Assembly (NCBI GenBank): GCA_025456345.1
Contig: JALOKU010000024.1
Span: 1 to 40,003, forward strand
Reading direction: 5' to 3'
DNA: 40,003 bases
Origin: Vicinamibacterales bacterium
GTDB taxonomy: Bacteria; Acidobacteriota; Vicinamibacteria; Vicinamibacterales; JAKQTR01
Shown one piece after another: positions 34,201 through 40,003 of this stretch. The first letter of the stretch is position 1, and the number at the start of each line of letters is the position of its first letter. A program made the translations under genes and the position numbers. A model generated the notes under the pieces. That model was given only the letters and a program-made list of their open reading frames with translations. It had not been told where the DNA came from and searched no databases.

Positions 34201-34722
34201 GGTGGCCGCCACGAACACGATGTTGTTGTCGCGCGGGTCGATGGCGATGCGGTGGATGTGGCGGGAGGTGCGAAGACCCATGTTGGTGTAGGTCCTGCCG
34301 CCGTCGGCCGACTTGTAGACGCCGTCGCCCCACGAAGTGCTCTGGCGGTTGTTGGACTCGCCCGTGCCGACCCAGACCAGGTCCGGGTTGCTCTGCGAGA
34401 TGGTCACGTCGCCGGCCGACATCAGCCCCTGGTCCTGGAGCTGGGCCTCGAACGTCGTGCCGTTGTTCCTGGTCTTCCAGACGCCGCCGTGCGCCGTCGC
34501 CACGTAGTAGATAGCGGGATTGGCCTCGTAGACGGCGACATCGGAAATGCGGCCCGACATCGACGCCGGCCCGATCGGGCGGAAGTGAAGCGCATCGAAC
34601 GGTCCGCCGGCCGGCTTCGCGGCTTCTGGCGGGGCCGCCTGATTCGGCCCTCCGGCCACCATGGCGCCGGCCATCACGATCGCCAACGTGAGCGCGGCGC
34701 CGACAAGACGTGCGTGCTTCAT
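31207..34722 (-). CDS. Large secreted Asp-box (BNR/sortilin VPS10-like) beta-propeller protein, paralog 3
   Basis: The ATG at 34722 follows GGAGG at seven-base spacing and starts a signal peptide (LVGAALTLAIVMAGAMVAGG). A longer frame to 35133 covers the GntP gene and lacks such a site. The 1171-residue protein enters the propeller with FRPIGPASMSGRISDVAVYE, then Asp-box blades such as KSADGGRTY, RTLDGGKTW, KSTDGGDTW, RSDDAGATW, RSPDRGLSW and VTKDAGKTW. Two low-complexity inserts are rich in Gly, Ala and Pro (about residues 260-300 and 945-1000). The C-terminal module has ACWDLRVQP, as in the other two paralogs, and a helical tail with Ala/Pro repeats. It converges with the zinc-ribbon gene and is divergent from the permease. 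Confidence 0.88.
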   Translation of the reverse strand: MKHARLVGAALTLAIVMAGAMVAGGPNQAAPPEAAKPAGGPFDALHFRPIGPASMSGRISDVAVYEANPAIYYVATAHGGVWKTRNNGTTFEAQLQDQGLMSAGDVTISQSNPDLVWVGTGESNNRQSTSWGDGVYKSADGGRTYTNMGLRTSRHIHRIAIDPRDNNIVFVAATGSLWGPGGERGVYRTLDGGKTWKQVLKVDDDTGANDIVMDPANSQILYASMYQRRRTACCMNGGGPGSGLFKSTDGGDTWTRLKGGLPEGPLGRIAVDVYKRKPSILYATIEGPVAAGTGGRGAGGAAPPGAEAGPGAAAGAQAGGGRGGQSPLLNTQPTGLYRSDDAGATWRKVNNANPRPMYFSKVRIDPNDPDVVYLGGVGLHQTLDGGRTIATDVAASTHDDVHAIWINPANSHHVLIGNDGGLAVSYDMAKTWAFLPNLPVGLFYHVSYDMAVPYNVCGGMQDNYNWCGPSAVRGAAGIANHHWATLQGGDGFVVLQDPNEYRVVYSESQDGNMVRVDRITGETMSIRPQPAPGEPAYRWHWDTPLIHSPHDSRVIFAAANKVFRSPDRGLSWTAISPDLTTNASRDAIVVMGVKNSETQIARNDGIAAWPAIVALAESPKRPGLLYAGTDDGVLSVTKDAGKTWANVFGRIQGVPAGIFVSEVVPSRFDENTVYATFDGHRQNDFETYIFASTDAGQTWASIAANLKGEVARTLTEDLKNRDVLYLGTETGLFVTVDRGKSWVRIRANLPTVRIDEITLHPRDNAMLLATHGRAIWILDHLAPIQEWAAAQAAEATLFSPAPAAMFRRPARDRNYEFWGDQTFFGQNPPQAAVLTWFLKRQADSVALRITDAAGRQVREISGQVLAASNKAGIQAACWDLRVQPIPGPQIGVTPGGRGEGQAAAAGQAAPAGRPGAPGAGPGAAQASPFGAGCGTGGGAFGGGGFGGGAATAGPYVLPGIYNVSLVVGGRTIETKPLRVAADAEVALSEIERKRMFDMAMEMHELQKRATEVQTALRPLNTRMAELAKEIAGRNDVSADVKASFEALNKDLAAFAPKFAPAAFGRGGGAGPAAAPAAAPAAAQPGQAAAAPAPGPPVAAPTVNLLTRIGQAKSGLMATMPVSEQTTKAYTEARAQVPKAIADANALFARSAALSTALAPYKLTLTAPSPVK

Positions 34723-34756
34723 GCGACTGCCTCCGGGAACAGCGGGTAAGGCGCGA

Positions 34757-34762
34757 ATTATA
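34757..34762 (-). promoter_or_regulatory. Consensus -10 element TATAAT of the third propeller gene
   Basis: A perfect TATAAT on the minus strand ends 34 nt before the ATG at 34722; the leader contains GGAGG. The divergent -10 of the permease gene is only 37 bp away, so the two promoters overlap in their upstream regions. Confidence 0.45.
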
Positions 34763-34799
34763 GCGCAGGCATCGCCCCGTGACGCACCGGGATTCCGGG

Positions 34800-34805
34800 T
34801 ACAAT
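34800..34805 (+). promoter_or_regulatory. -10 element TACAAT of the GntP permease gene, leaderless layout
   Basis: TACAAT is followed by eight bases and the ATG at 34814; there is no Shine-Dalgarno. GTGACG (34779-34784) is a poor -35 at 15-bp spacing. Confidence 0.45.
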
Positions 34806-34813
34806 CCCCCACC

Positions 34814-36130
34814 ATGCCGCTCCTGATCGTCGTCCTGGGGATCGTGCTCCTCCTGGTGCTGATTCTCGGGTTCAAGCTGAACTCGTTCGTCGCGTTCGTG
34901 ATCGTGTCGCTGGCCGTGGCGCTCGGCGAGGGCATGGCGCTCAACGCCGCCGTGCTGTCGATCGAGAAAGGGATCGGCGACACCCTCGGGATCCTGGTGC
35001 TCATCCTGGGCCTCGGCGCGATGCTGGGCAAACTCGTCGCCGACAGCGGCGCCGCCCAGCGCATCACGTCGAGCCTGGTGGGGCTCTTCGGGATGGGAAG
35101 GGTCCAGTGGGCGCTGATGCTCACGGCCTTCATCGTCGGCGTGCCGCTCTTCTATGACGTGGGCTTCGTCATCATGATGCCCATCGTCTTTGCCGTCGTG
35201 GCGTCGACGAAGGTGCCGCTGCTCTACGTGGGGCTGCCGACGCTGGCCGCGCTCTCGGTGACCCACGGGTATCTTCCGCCGCACCCCGCGCCGACGGCGA
35301 TTGCGGCCACGTTCGGCGCCGACATCGGCAAGACGCTCATCTACGGGATCGTCATCGCGATTCCGGCCATCATCCTCGCCGGGCCGATTCTCTCGAAGGG
35401 GCTGAAGAAGGTCGACGCGCGTCCGATGGAGGAGTTCACCGGCGCGCCGCCGGCCTCTCCCGAGAACATGCCCGGTTTCTGGACGAGCGTCGTCTCGTCA
35501 CTGCTGCCGGTCGTGCTGATCGGCGCGGCCACCGTCGCCGCCTACGCGCTGCCCGAGGGCCATGGCGTACGCAGGGCCCTCGGCTGGGTCGGGAACCCGC
35601 CCATCGCGATGCTGCTGTCGCTCCTGCTCGCCATCTACACGCTCGGCGTGGCGCGGGGCAGGACGATGACGGACATCATGGCGTCGTTGACGCATTCAAT
35701 CTCGAGCCTCACGATGGTGATGCTCATCATCGCGGGAGCCGGCGGATTGAAGCAGGTCATGATCGACAGCGGCGTGAGCAAGTACATCGGCGAACTGCTG
35801 AGCCAGTCGTCGCTGTCGCCGCTGTTTCTGGGCTGGTTGATCGCCACGATCCTCAGGGTGTGCGTGGGTTCGGCCACGGTAGCGGGAATCACGACCGCTG
35901 GCATCCTGCTCCCGCTCGTGACGATCTCGAACGTGAACCGCGAGTTGATGGTGCTCGCGATCGGGTCGGGCAGCCTGATGCTGGCGCACGTGAACGACGG
36001 CGGGTTCTGGCTGGTGAAGGAGTACTTCAACCTCAGCATCAAGGACACGTTCAAGACGTGGACGATGATGGAGACGGCGGTGGGGGTGGCGGGGCTGGCC
36101 GGCGTCTTCGTGCTTAGTTACTTCGTATAG
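34814..36130 (+). CDS. GntP-family proton-coupled gluconate/organic-acid permease
   Basis: The 438-residue protein is nearly all hydrophobic with about 12-14 helices. It contains GntP-family signatures: LKLNSFVAF at the N-terminus (here FKLNSFVAFVIVS), a GAMLGKLVADSGAAQRI loop, DVGFVIMMPIVF, SVTHGYLPPHPAPTAIA, and near the C-terminus LAHVNDGGFWLVKEYFNLS. These match inner-membrane symporters for gluconate, D-serine and related hydroxy or amino acids. The three genes downstream (D-threonine-aldolase-like enzyme, M19 dipeptidase, NagA-like deacetylase) suggest D-amino-acid or amino-sugar-derived substrates. The downstream gap carries a heptamer repeat array of 42 nt, so separate promoters are possible. 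Confidence 0.92.
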   Translation: MPLLIVVLGIVLLLVLILGFKLNSFVAFVIVSLAVALGEGMALNAAVLSIEKGIGDTLGILVLILGLGAMLGKLVADSGAAQRITSSLVGLFGMGRVQWALMLTAFIVGVPLFYDVGFVIMMPIVFAVVASTKVPLLYVGLPTLAALSVTHGYLPPHPAPTAIAATFGADIGKTLIYGIVIAIPAIILAGPILSKGLKKVDARPMEEFTGAPPASPENMPGFWTSVVSSLLPVVLIGAATVAAYALPEGHGVRRALGWVGNPPIAMLLSLLLAIYTLGVARGRTMTDIMASLTHSISSLTMVMLIIAGAGGLKQVMIDSGVSKYIGELLSQSSLSPLFLGWLIATILRVCVGSATVAGITTAGILLPLVTISNVNRELMVLAIGSGSLMLAHVNDGGFWLVKEYFNLSIKDTFKTWTMMETAVGVAGLAGVFVLSYFV

Positions 36131-36132
36131 TA

Positions 36133-36174
36133 GGGACAAGGGGCAAGGGGCAAGGGGCTGGGGGCTGGGGGCAT
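36133..36174. repeat. Heptanucleotide tandem repeat array (GGGGCAA / GGGGCTG)
   Basis: Six period-7 units lie in tandem: GGGACAA, GGGGCAA (twice), GGGGCTG (twice), GGGGCAT. The array ends in GGGCATGCCC (36169-36178), a perfect 10-bp palindrome. It fills most of the 74-nt gap between the permease and aldolase genes. Confidence 0.85.
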
Positions 36175-36204
36175 GCCCAGTCCCCGGGACAAAGGACACA
36201 GGCG

Positions 36205-37332
36205 ATGACTCTGGCTGCAGGCACCGCTAACCGCTGGTACGAGATCGCAAACGTCGACGCCATCGCGTCGCCGGCGCTGGCGTTCTACCCGGAGCGCATC
36301 GAAGAGAACATCCGGCGGATGATCCGGATCGCGGGTGGCGCCGGCCGCCTCCGGCCGCACGTCAAGACGCACAAGACGCCCGAGATCGTGCAGTTGCAGT
36401 TGAAGCACGGCATCACCCGCTTCAAGTGCTCCACGATTGCCGAAGCCGAAATGACGGCGGCGGCTGGTGCGCCGGACGTGCTGCTGGCGATGCAGCCGGT
36501 CGGGCCGGCGATCGCGCGGTTCTTCGCGCTGAAGCTGAAGTTCCCGGGCACCTCGTTCAGCGCCGTCGTCGATTCGGAAGAAGTCGTCGTCAACATGGCG
36601 AGAGCGGCCGCCGGTTCGGGAGCGGAAGCCCGCCTGTGGCTCGACGTGAACTCGGGAATGAACCGGACGGGCATCGCGCCGGGCGACGAGGCCGTGCGGC
36701 TCTACCGGCTCATCCAGGAGTCGAGCGGACTGACCGCCGGCGGCCTGCACGTCTACGACGGGCACATTCACGAGTCCGACCTGACGGCACGCGCCAGGCA
36801 ATGCGACGATGAATACGCGCCGGTCGACGCGATGATCCACGGCCTGCACGCGGCAGGCCTGCACGTGCCGGCCGTGGTCGCAGGCGGATCGCCCACCTTT
36901 CCGGTACACGCGACACGCGCGGGTGTCCAGTTGAGCCCGGGCACGCCGCTGCTCTGGGACGCGGGCTACGCCGCCTCCTATCCCGACCTCGACTTCCTCG
37001 TGGCGGCAGTACTGGTGGGACGGGTCGTGAGCAAGCCCGCGCCGGGCAAGGTATGTCTGGACTTCGGGACGAAGGCGCTCGCATCCGAGATGCCGCACCC
37101 GCGCATCTCGCTCCTCGACATCGGCGGCTATCGCATCGCCGGGCACAACGAGGAGCACCTGGTCATCGAACCGGACGATCCGGGACGGTTTCGCGTCGGA
37201 GACGTCGTCTACGGCGTCCCGATTCACATCTGCCCGACGGTGGCGAGGTACGAGTCCGCCAGCGTCGTCGAGCGCGGCCGGTGTATGGGCGAATGGCCTA
37301 TCGCGGCAAGAAGTCGCCGAATTACGATCTGA
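36205..37332 (+). CDS. D-threonine aldolase / D-serine dehydratase-like PLP enzyme
   Basis: The start at ATG 36205 follows AAAGGA with eight-base spacing. The 375-residue protein has an alanine-racemase-type barrel with the PLP lysine in RPHVKTHK (Lys54) and FGTKALASEMP, and the second domain carries the metal-binding pair in VPIHICPT (His341, Cys343). These are the hallmarks of D-threonine aldolase and eukaryote-type D-serine dehydratase, which use PLP plus a divalent metal to split D-3-hydroxy-amino acids (to glycine plus aldehyde) or deaminate D-serine. It lies 7 nt before the M19 dipeptidase gene and is probably co-transcribed with it. It fits D-amino-acid catabolism. Which of the two reactions is catalysed cannot be told from sequence alone. 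Confidence 0.9.
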   Translation: MTLAAGTANRWYEIANVDAIASPALAFYPERIEENIRRMIRIAGGAGRLRPHVKTHKTPEIVQLQLKHGITRFKCSTIAEAEMTAAAGAPDVLLAMQPVGPAIARFFALKLKFPGTSFSAVVDSEEVVVNMARAAAGSGAEARLWLDVNSGMNRTGIAPGDEAVRLYRLIQESSGLTAGGLHVYDGHIHESDLTARARQCDDEYAPVDAMIHGLHAAGLHVPAVVAGGSPTFPVHATRAGVQLSPGTPLLWDAGYAASYPDLDFLVAAVLVGRVVSKPAPGKVCLDFGTKALASEMPHPRISLLDIGGYRIAGHNEEHLVIEPDDPGRFRVGDVVYGVPIHICPTVARYESASVVERGRCMGEWPIAARSRRITI

Positions 37333-37339
37333 GCGGCAC

Positions 37340-38428
37340 ATGACACCACCGCTGATCTTCGACGCGCACCTCGACCTCTCGATGAACGCCCTCGAGTGGA
37401 ACCGCGACCTGCGGTGGACGGTGGCCGAGATCCGGGAGTCGGAACAGGGCATGACCGACCGGCCCGATCGCGGGAACGGCACCGTCTCGTTCGACGCGAT
37501 GCGGCGCGGCCGGGTGGGCATCTGCGTCGCCACGCAGATTGCGCGATACGTGAAGCGGGGCAGCCCGATTCCGGGCTGGCATTCCCAGGAGCAGGCCTGG
37601 GCCCAGACGCAGGGCCAGTTGGCCTGGTACCGCGCCATGGAGGAGGCCGGCGAGTTGACGCACATCGGCGACGCGGCGGCGCTGGAGCGCCATCGTGAAC
37701 ACTGGAGCGCGGCGGAAGCCGGGTACCCGAGCGAGCACGCGCCGATCGGCTACGTGCTCAGCCTCGAAGGCGCCGACTCGATCGTCACGCTGCACCACCT
37801 GGAGCGGGCGTACGCACAGGGCCTGCGCGCCGTCGGGCCCGCGCATTACGGGCCGGGCGTGTACGCGCAGGGCACGAACGCGACGGGCGGGATCGGAGAG
37901 AAGGGCCGGGCGCTGCTCCGGGAGATGGAGCGGCTGAACATCATCCTCGACGCCACGCATTTGTGCGACGAGAGCTTCTGGGAAAGCCTCGAGGTGTTCC
38001 GCGGACCCGTGTGGGCGAGCCACAACAACTGCCGGGCGCTCGTGCCCCACGGGCGCCAGTTCTCCGATGATCAACTGAAGGCGCTCGTCGCCAGAGGTGC
38101 CGTCGTCGGCGTCGTGTTCGACGCCTGGATGCTCGTGTCCGACTGGGTGCGCGGGTCGTCGACGCCGCAGAACAGGGGCGTCACGCTGGCGCAGGTCGCG
38201 GACAACATCGATCACGTCTGCCAGGTGGCCGGCGATGCGCTCCACGCCGGAATCGGATCGGACCTCGACGGCGCGTTCGGCACGGAGCAGGGGCCTGCCG
38301 ACATCGACACGATTGCGGATCTTCAGAAGCTCCCGGCGCTGCTGGCCGCGCGCGGCTATTCGGCCGATGACGTCGAGAATGTGTCCAGCGGCAACTTCCT
38401 GCGCTTCCTCAGAACGGCGTGGAGCTGA
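37340..38428 (+). CDS. M19 family membrane-dipeptidase-type peptidase
   Basis: The 362-residue protein carries M19 motifs: FDAHLDLSM (His10, Asp12), LSLEGADSI (bridging Glu), ILDATHLCDE and WASHNNCRA (metal-ligand His), and GIGSDLDGAFG (catalytic Asp). M19 enzymes hydrolyse dipeptides, often with a D-residue at the second position; mammalian renal dipeptidase and bacterial AC-type enzymes are members. No signal peptide is seen, so it is likely cytoplasmic. It follows the aldolase gene by 7 nt and precedes the NagA-like gene by 2 nt, so the three form an operon. Together they suit breakdown of D-amino-acid-containing peptides, such as cell-wall fragments. Confidence 0.92.
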   Translation: MTPPLIFDAHLDLSMNALEWNRDLRWTVAEIRESEQGMTDRPDRGNGTVSFDAMRRGRVGICVATQIARYVKRGSPIPGWHSQEQAWAQTQGQLAWYRAMEEAGELTHIGDAAALERHREHWSAAEAGYPSEHAPIGYVLSLEGADSIVTLHHLERAYAQGLRAVGPAHYGPGVYAQGTNATGGIGEKGRALLREMERLNIILDATHLCDESFWESLEVFRGPVWASHNNCRALVPHGRQFSDDQLKALVARGAVVGVVFDAWMLVSDWVRGSSTPQNRGVTLAQVADNIDHVCQVAGDALHAGIGSDLDGAFGTEQGPADIDTIADLQKLPALLAARGYSADDVENVSSGNFLRFLRTAWS

Positions 38429-38430
38429 GC

Positions 38431-39504
38431 ATGAAACCCTCTCGCCGCGAGTTCCTTGCTCTGGCCGGGGCGGCTGCGGCGTCAACGGCGGTGCGGCTCG
38501 GGGCGTCGCCGTTGCCAGCGGGCACTGCAGGCGAGGTCCGCCGCCTGACATCACCCGGCTTCCTGGACCTGCAGGTCAACGGGTTCGCGGGCGTCGACTT
38601 CAACGACCCGGCGACGACGGCGGACGACCTGCACCGCGCGCTGGGCGTGCTGCGATCGCACGGCGTGACGCGCTTCCTGCCGACGCTCATCACGAGCTCC
38701 GCCGAGCGGTTCGACCAGTGTGCGCGGCTCGTGCTCGGCGTGAAGTCCGACGCCATCGCCGGCATCCACATGGAAGGGCCCTACATCTCGCCGGAGGACG
38801 GCCCGCGCGGCGCACATCCGCGCGAGTTCACCGCGTCGGCCTCGATTGACGATTTCAAGCGGCGGCAGGATTCGGCCGGCGGACACATCCGCCTGGTGAC
38901 GCTCGCGCCCGAGGTGCCAGGAGCATTGCCGCTCATCGAGCACCTGCGGGCGCATGACATCCGCGTGGGCATCGGCCACACGGCGGCGTCGGCCGACATC
39001 ATCCGCGACGCCATCAAGGCTGGCGCCACGCTGTCGACGCATCTGGGCAACGGAGCGGCGCAGATGATTCCGCGGCACCCGAACTTCATCTGGGAGCAGT
39101 TGGCCGCCGACGAGATGATGGCCTCGATCATCGTGGACGGGCATCACCTGCCGCCCGCCACGGTGAAGACGATGATCCGGGCGAAGGGCGTGCGGCGGAC
39201 GATTCTGGTGACCGACGCGATTGCCGCCGCGGGCCAGGCGCCGGGCGAGTATCAGCTCGGAAGCGTCAAGGTGCGGCTGGACGAGACGGGGCGGGTAGCC
39301 ATCCCGGGTTCGCCAGGTCTCGCCGGATCGGCGCTGGCCATGGACCGGGCCGTTGCGAACACCGTCCGCTTCGCCGGCGTGTCGCTCGACGACGCGCTGG
39401 CCATGGCCTCCACGAACCCGGCCGCCTACCTGGGCGTGAAGACCGCCGGCACGCTCCACCTCGAGTGGGACCCCGACGCCTTCACGCTGCGCGTCGCGAA
39501 GTAG
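38431..39504 (+). CDS. nagA: Tat-exported NagA-like amidohydrolase (N-acetylglucosamine-6-phosphate deacetylase family)
   Basis: Start at ATG 38431 follows GGAG (38421-38424) and lies 2 nt after the dipeptidase stop. The 357-residue protein opens with a twin-arginine signal (SRREFLALAGAAAAS), so it is predicted to be exported. The amidohydrolase barrel has GFLDLQVNGFAGVDFND, HMEGPYISPEDG (metal Glu), GIGHTAAS and STHLGNGAAQM (metal His), DGHHLP and LVTDAIAAAGQ (catalytic Asp). Classical NagA works in the cytoplasm on the phosphorylated sugar; an exported form would not meet that substrate, and the THLFNAM motif is replaced by THLGNGA, so the real substrate may be a non-phosphorylated N-acyl amino sugar or amino acid. 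Its TAG stop is also part of a hairpin arm at 39502. Confidence 0.85.
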   Translation: MKPSRREFLALAGAAAASTAVRLGASPLPAGTAGEVRRLTSPGFLDLQVNGFAGVDFNDPATTADDLHRALGVLRSHGVTRFLPTLITSSAERFDQCARLVLGVKSDAIAGIHMEGPYISPEDGPRGAHPREFTASASIDDFKRRQDSAGGHIRLVTLAPEVPGALPLIEHLRAHDIRVGIGHTAASADIIRDAIKAGATLSTHLGNGAAQMIPRHPNFIWEQLAADEMMASIIVDGHHLPPATVKTMIRAKGVRRTILVTDAIAAAGQAPGEYQLGSVKVRLDETGRVAIPGSPGLAGSALAMDRAVANTVRFAGVSLDDALAMASTNPAAYLGVKTAGTLHLEWDPDAFTLRVAK

Positions 39505-40003
39505 GGGTCGTGGGATCCCGACCCCTAACGCGCGGGAGCATCGCAATGGCGGCGGCACCAAGCAGCGCGACGACGATGAGCCAGGTGAACCCCGCGCGGT
39601 AGCTGCCGGTGACATCGCGAAGGTATCCGACAAGCATCGGCGACACGGCCTCCGCAACGCCGTCGGCCGTGACGATGATGCCCATCACGCCGCCATCAGC
39701 GGGATGATGAGGTACTCGCCGCCCAGGCCGATGCCGAAGATCGCGGCGAACAGCACCATCGCGCGGCCTGATGACGCGAAGAAGAGCAACGGCACAGCCG
39801 CCGCCACGAGCAGGTAGATGATCAGCATCACGTGCTTCTTCGGCATGCGGTCCGCCAGCCAGCCCATCAGCAGCCGGCCGGCGATACTGAATCCCAGCAC
39901 GAGCGAGATGATTCTCGCGGCATCGCCCTGGCTGTAGCCCGCGTCGAGGCTCATGAACAGCTTCAGGTGCTGGTTCGCTCCGCCCACCGCCGCGATCGAA
40001 CAC
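39482..40003 (-). pseudogene. MFS transporter, frameshifted and cut by the window edge
   Basis: The minus-strand frame from the right edge reads as a transporter (DAARIISLVLGFSIAGRLLM, ADRMPKKHVMLIIYLLV, FAAIFGIGLGGEYLIIPLM) but meets TGA at 39685-39687 just after LMAA. The continuation lies in the next frame as GVMGIIVTADGVAEAVSPML and GYLRDVTGSYRAGFTWLIV, to a stop at 39482. In intact relatives about ten residues (an ELFG..LGR-type loop) separate these parts, so a deletion of roughly 28-29 nt with loss of frame is likely; a sequencing or assembly error cannot be excluded. The motif GG-EY-IIPL and GRVMG loop are those of oxalate/formate-like MFS proteins. The C-terminal tail RGRDPTTPTSRRAA is encoded by the hairpin at 39502-39527 and the end of the convergent nagA-like gene (23-nt overlap). 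Confidence 0.75.
39502..39527. repeat. Minimal hairpin element, copy 3, between convergent genes
   Basis: TAGGGGTCG (39502-39510) and CGACCCCTA (39519-39527) form perfect 9-bp arms around TGGGATCC; the interior GGGATCCC is itself palindromic. The arms share AGGGGTCG with the two long elements at 21836 and 25243, so this may be a shortened copy or solo end. The TAG stop codon of the nagA-like gene is the first three bases of the left arm. Confidence 0.6.

Noticed and set aside
34723..35133. N-terminal extension of the third propeller protein over the permease gene
   Set aside because: GGAGG and a signal peptide place the start at 34722, and the extension overlaps the well supported permease start.

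Overview
The window is GC-rich throughout, with codon choice strongly biased to G or C at third positions, and about 26 protein genes packed on both strands with no gap over 300 bases. No rRNA, tRNA or CRISPR array was seen. The gene set suggests a free-living Gram-negative heterotroph, most likely an Acidobacteriota of the Vicinamibacteria type. It includes three very large secreted Asp-box (BNR/sortilin-like) propeller proteins, a bacterial tricorn protease, a Ser/Thr kinase fused to a TolB-like domain and TPRs, a VWFA-like secreted protein, and Tat-exported hydrolases. The taxonomic placement is an inference from gene content only.

Left part (1-7.4 kb): the start of a membrane protein gene cut by the window edge, a first Asp-box propeller protein, an arginase/agmatinase-family enzyme, a Phd-type antitoxin with a PIN toxin (VapC), and a secreted metallophosphoesterase. 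Next (7.4-15.7 kb): a second propeller protein overlapping a polytopic membrane protein, then a convergent three-gene operon (radical SAM enzyme, GT4 glycosyltransferase, GT87-like membrane mannosyltransferase), probably for a cell-surface glycan.

Middle (15.9-30 kb): a sigma54-type AAA+ activator without a receiver domain, followed by two tiny overlapping PilZ-like genes behind a good sigma54 -24/-12 promoter candidate; a Tat-exported M24 peptidase; the kinase; the tricorn protease; a predicted outer-membrane barrel protein; a VWFA-like protein; a two-domain VOC protein; and a DsbA-like lipoprotein. Right part (30-40 kb): a zinc-ribbon protein, a third propeller protein, and a plus-strand catabolic run of GntP permease, D-threonine-aldolase-like PLP enzyme, M19 dipeptidase and an exported NagA-like deacetylase. 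Together these suggest salvage of D-amino-acid or amino-sugar compounds such as cell-wall fragments. A frameshifted MFS transporter ends the window.

The most interesting signals are non-coding. Two related 76-78 nt hairpin elements (same 40-nt interior, near-identical arms) sit exactly on either side of the tricorn protease gene, with a minimal third version at the end of the nagA-like gene. Three heptanucleotide (period-7) GGG-type repeat arrays occur, one of them translated inside the kinase domain. Many start sites carry a TANNNT hexamer: in genes without a ribosome binding site it lies only 6-8 nt before the start codon, suggesting leaderless mRNAs, while genes with a Shine-Dalgarno have it further upstream. 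The antitoxin start codon abuts a perfect 19-bp palindrome.
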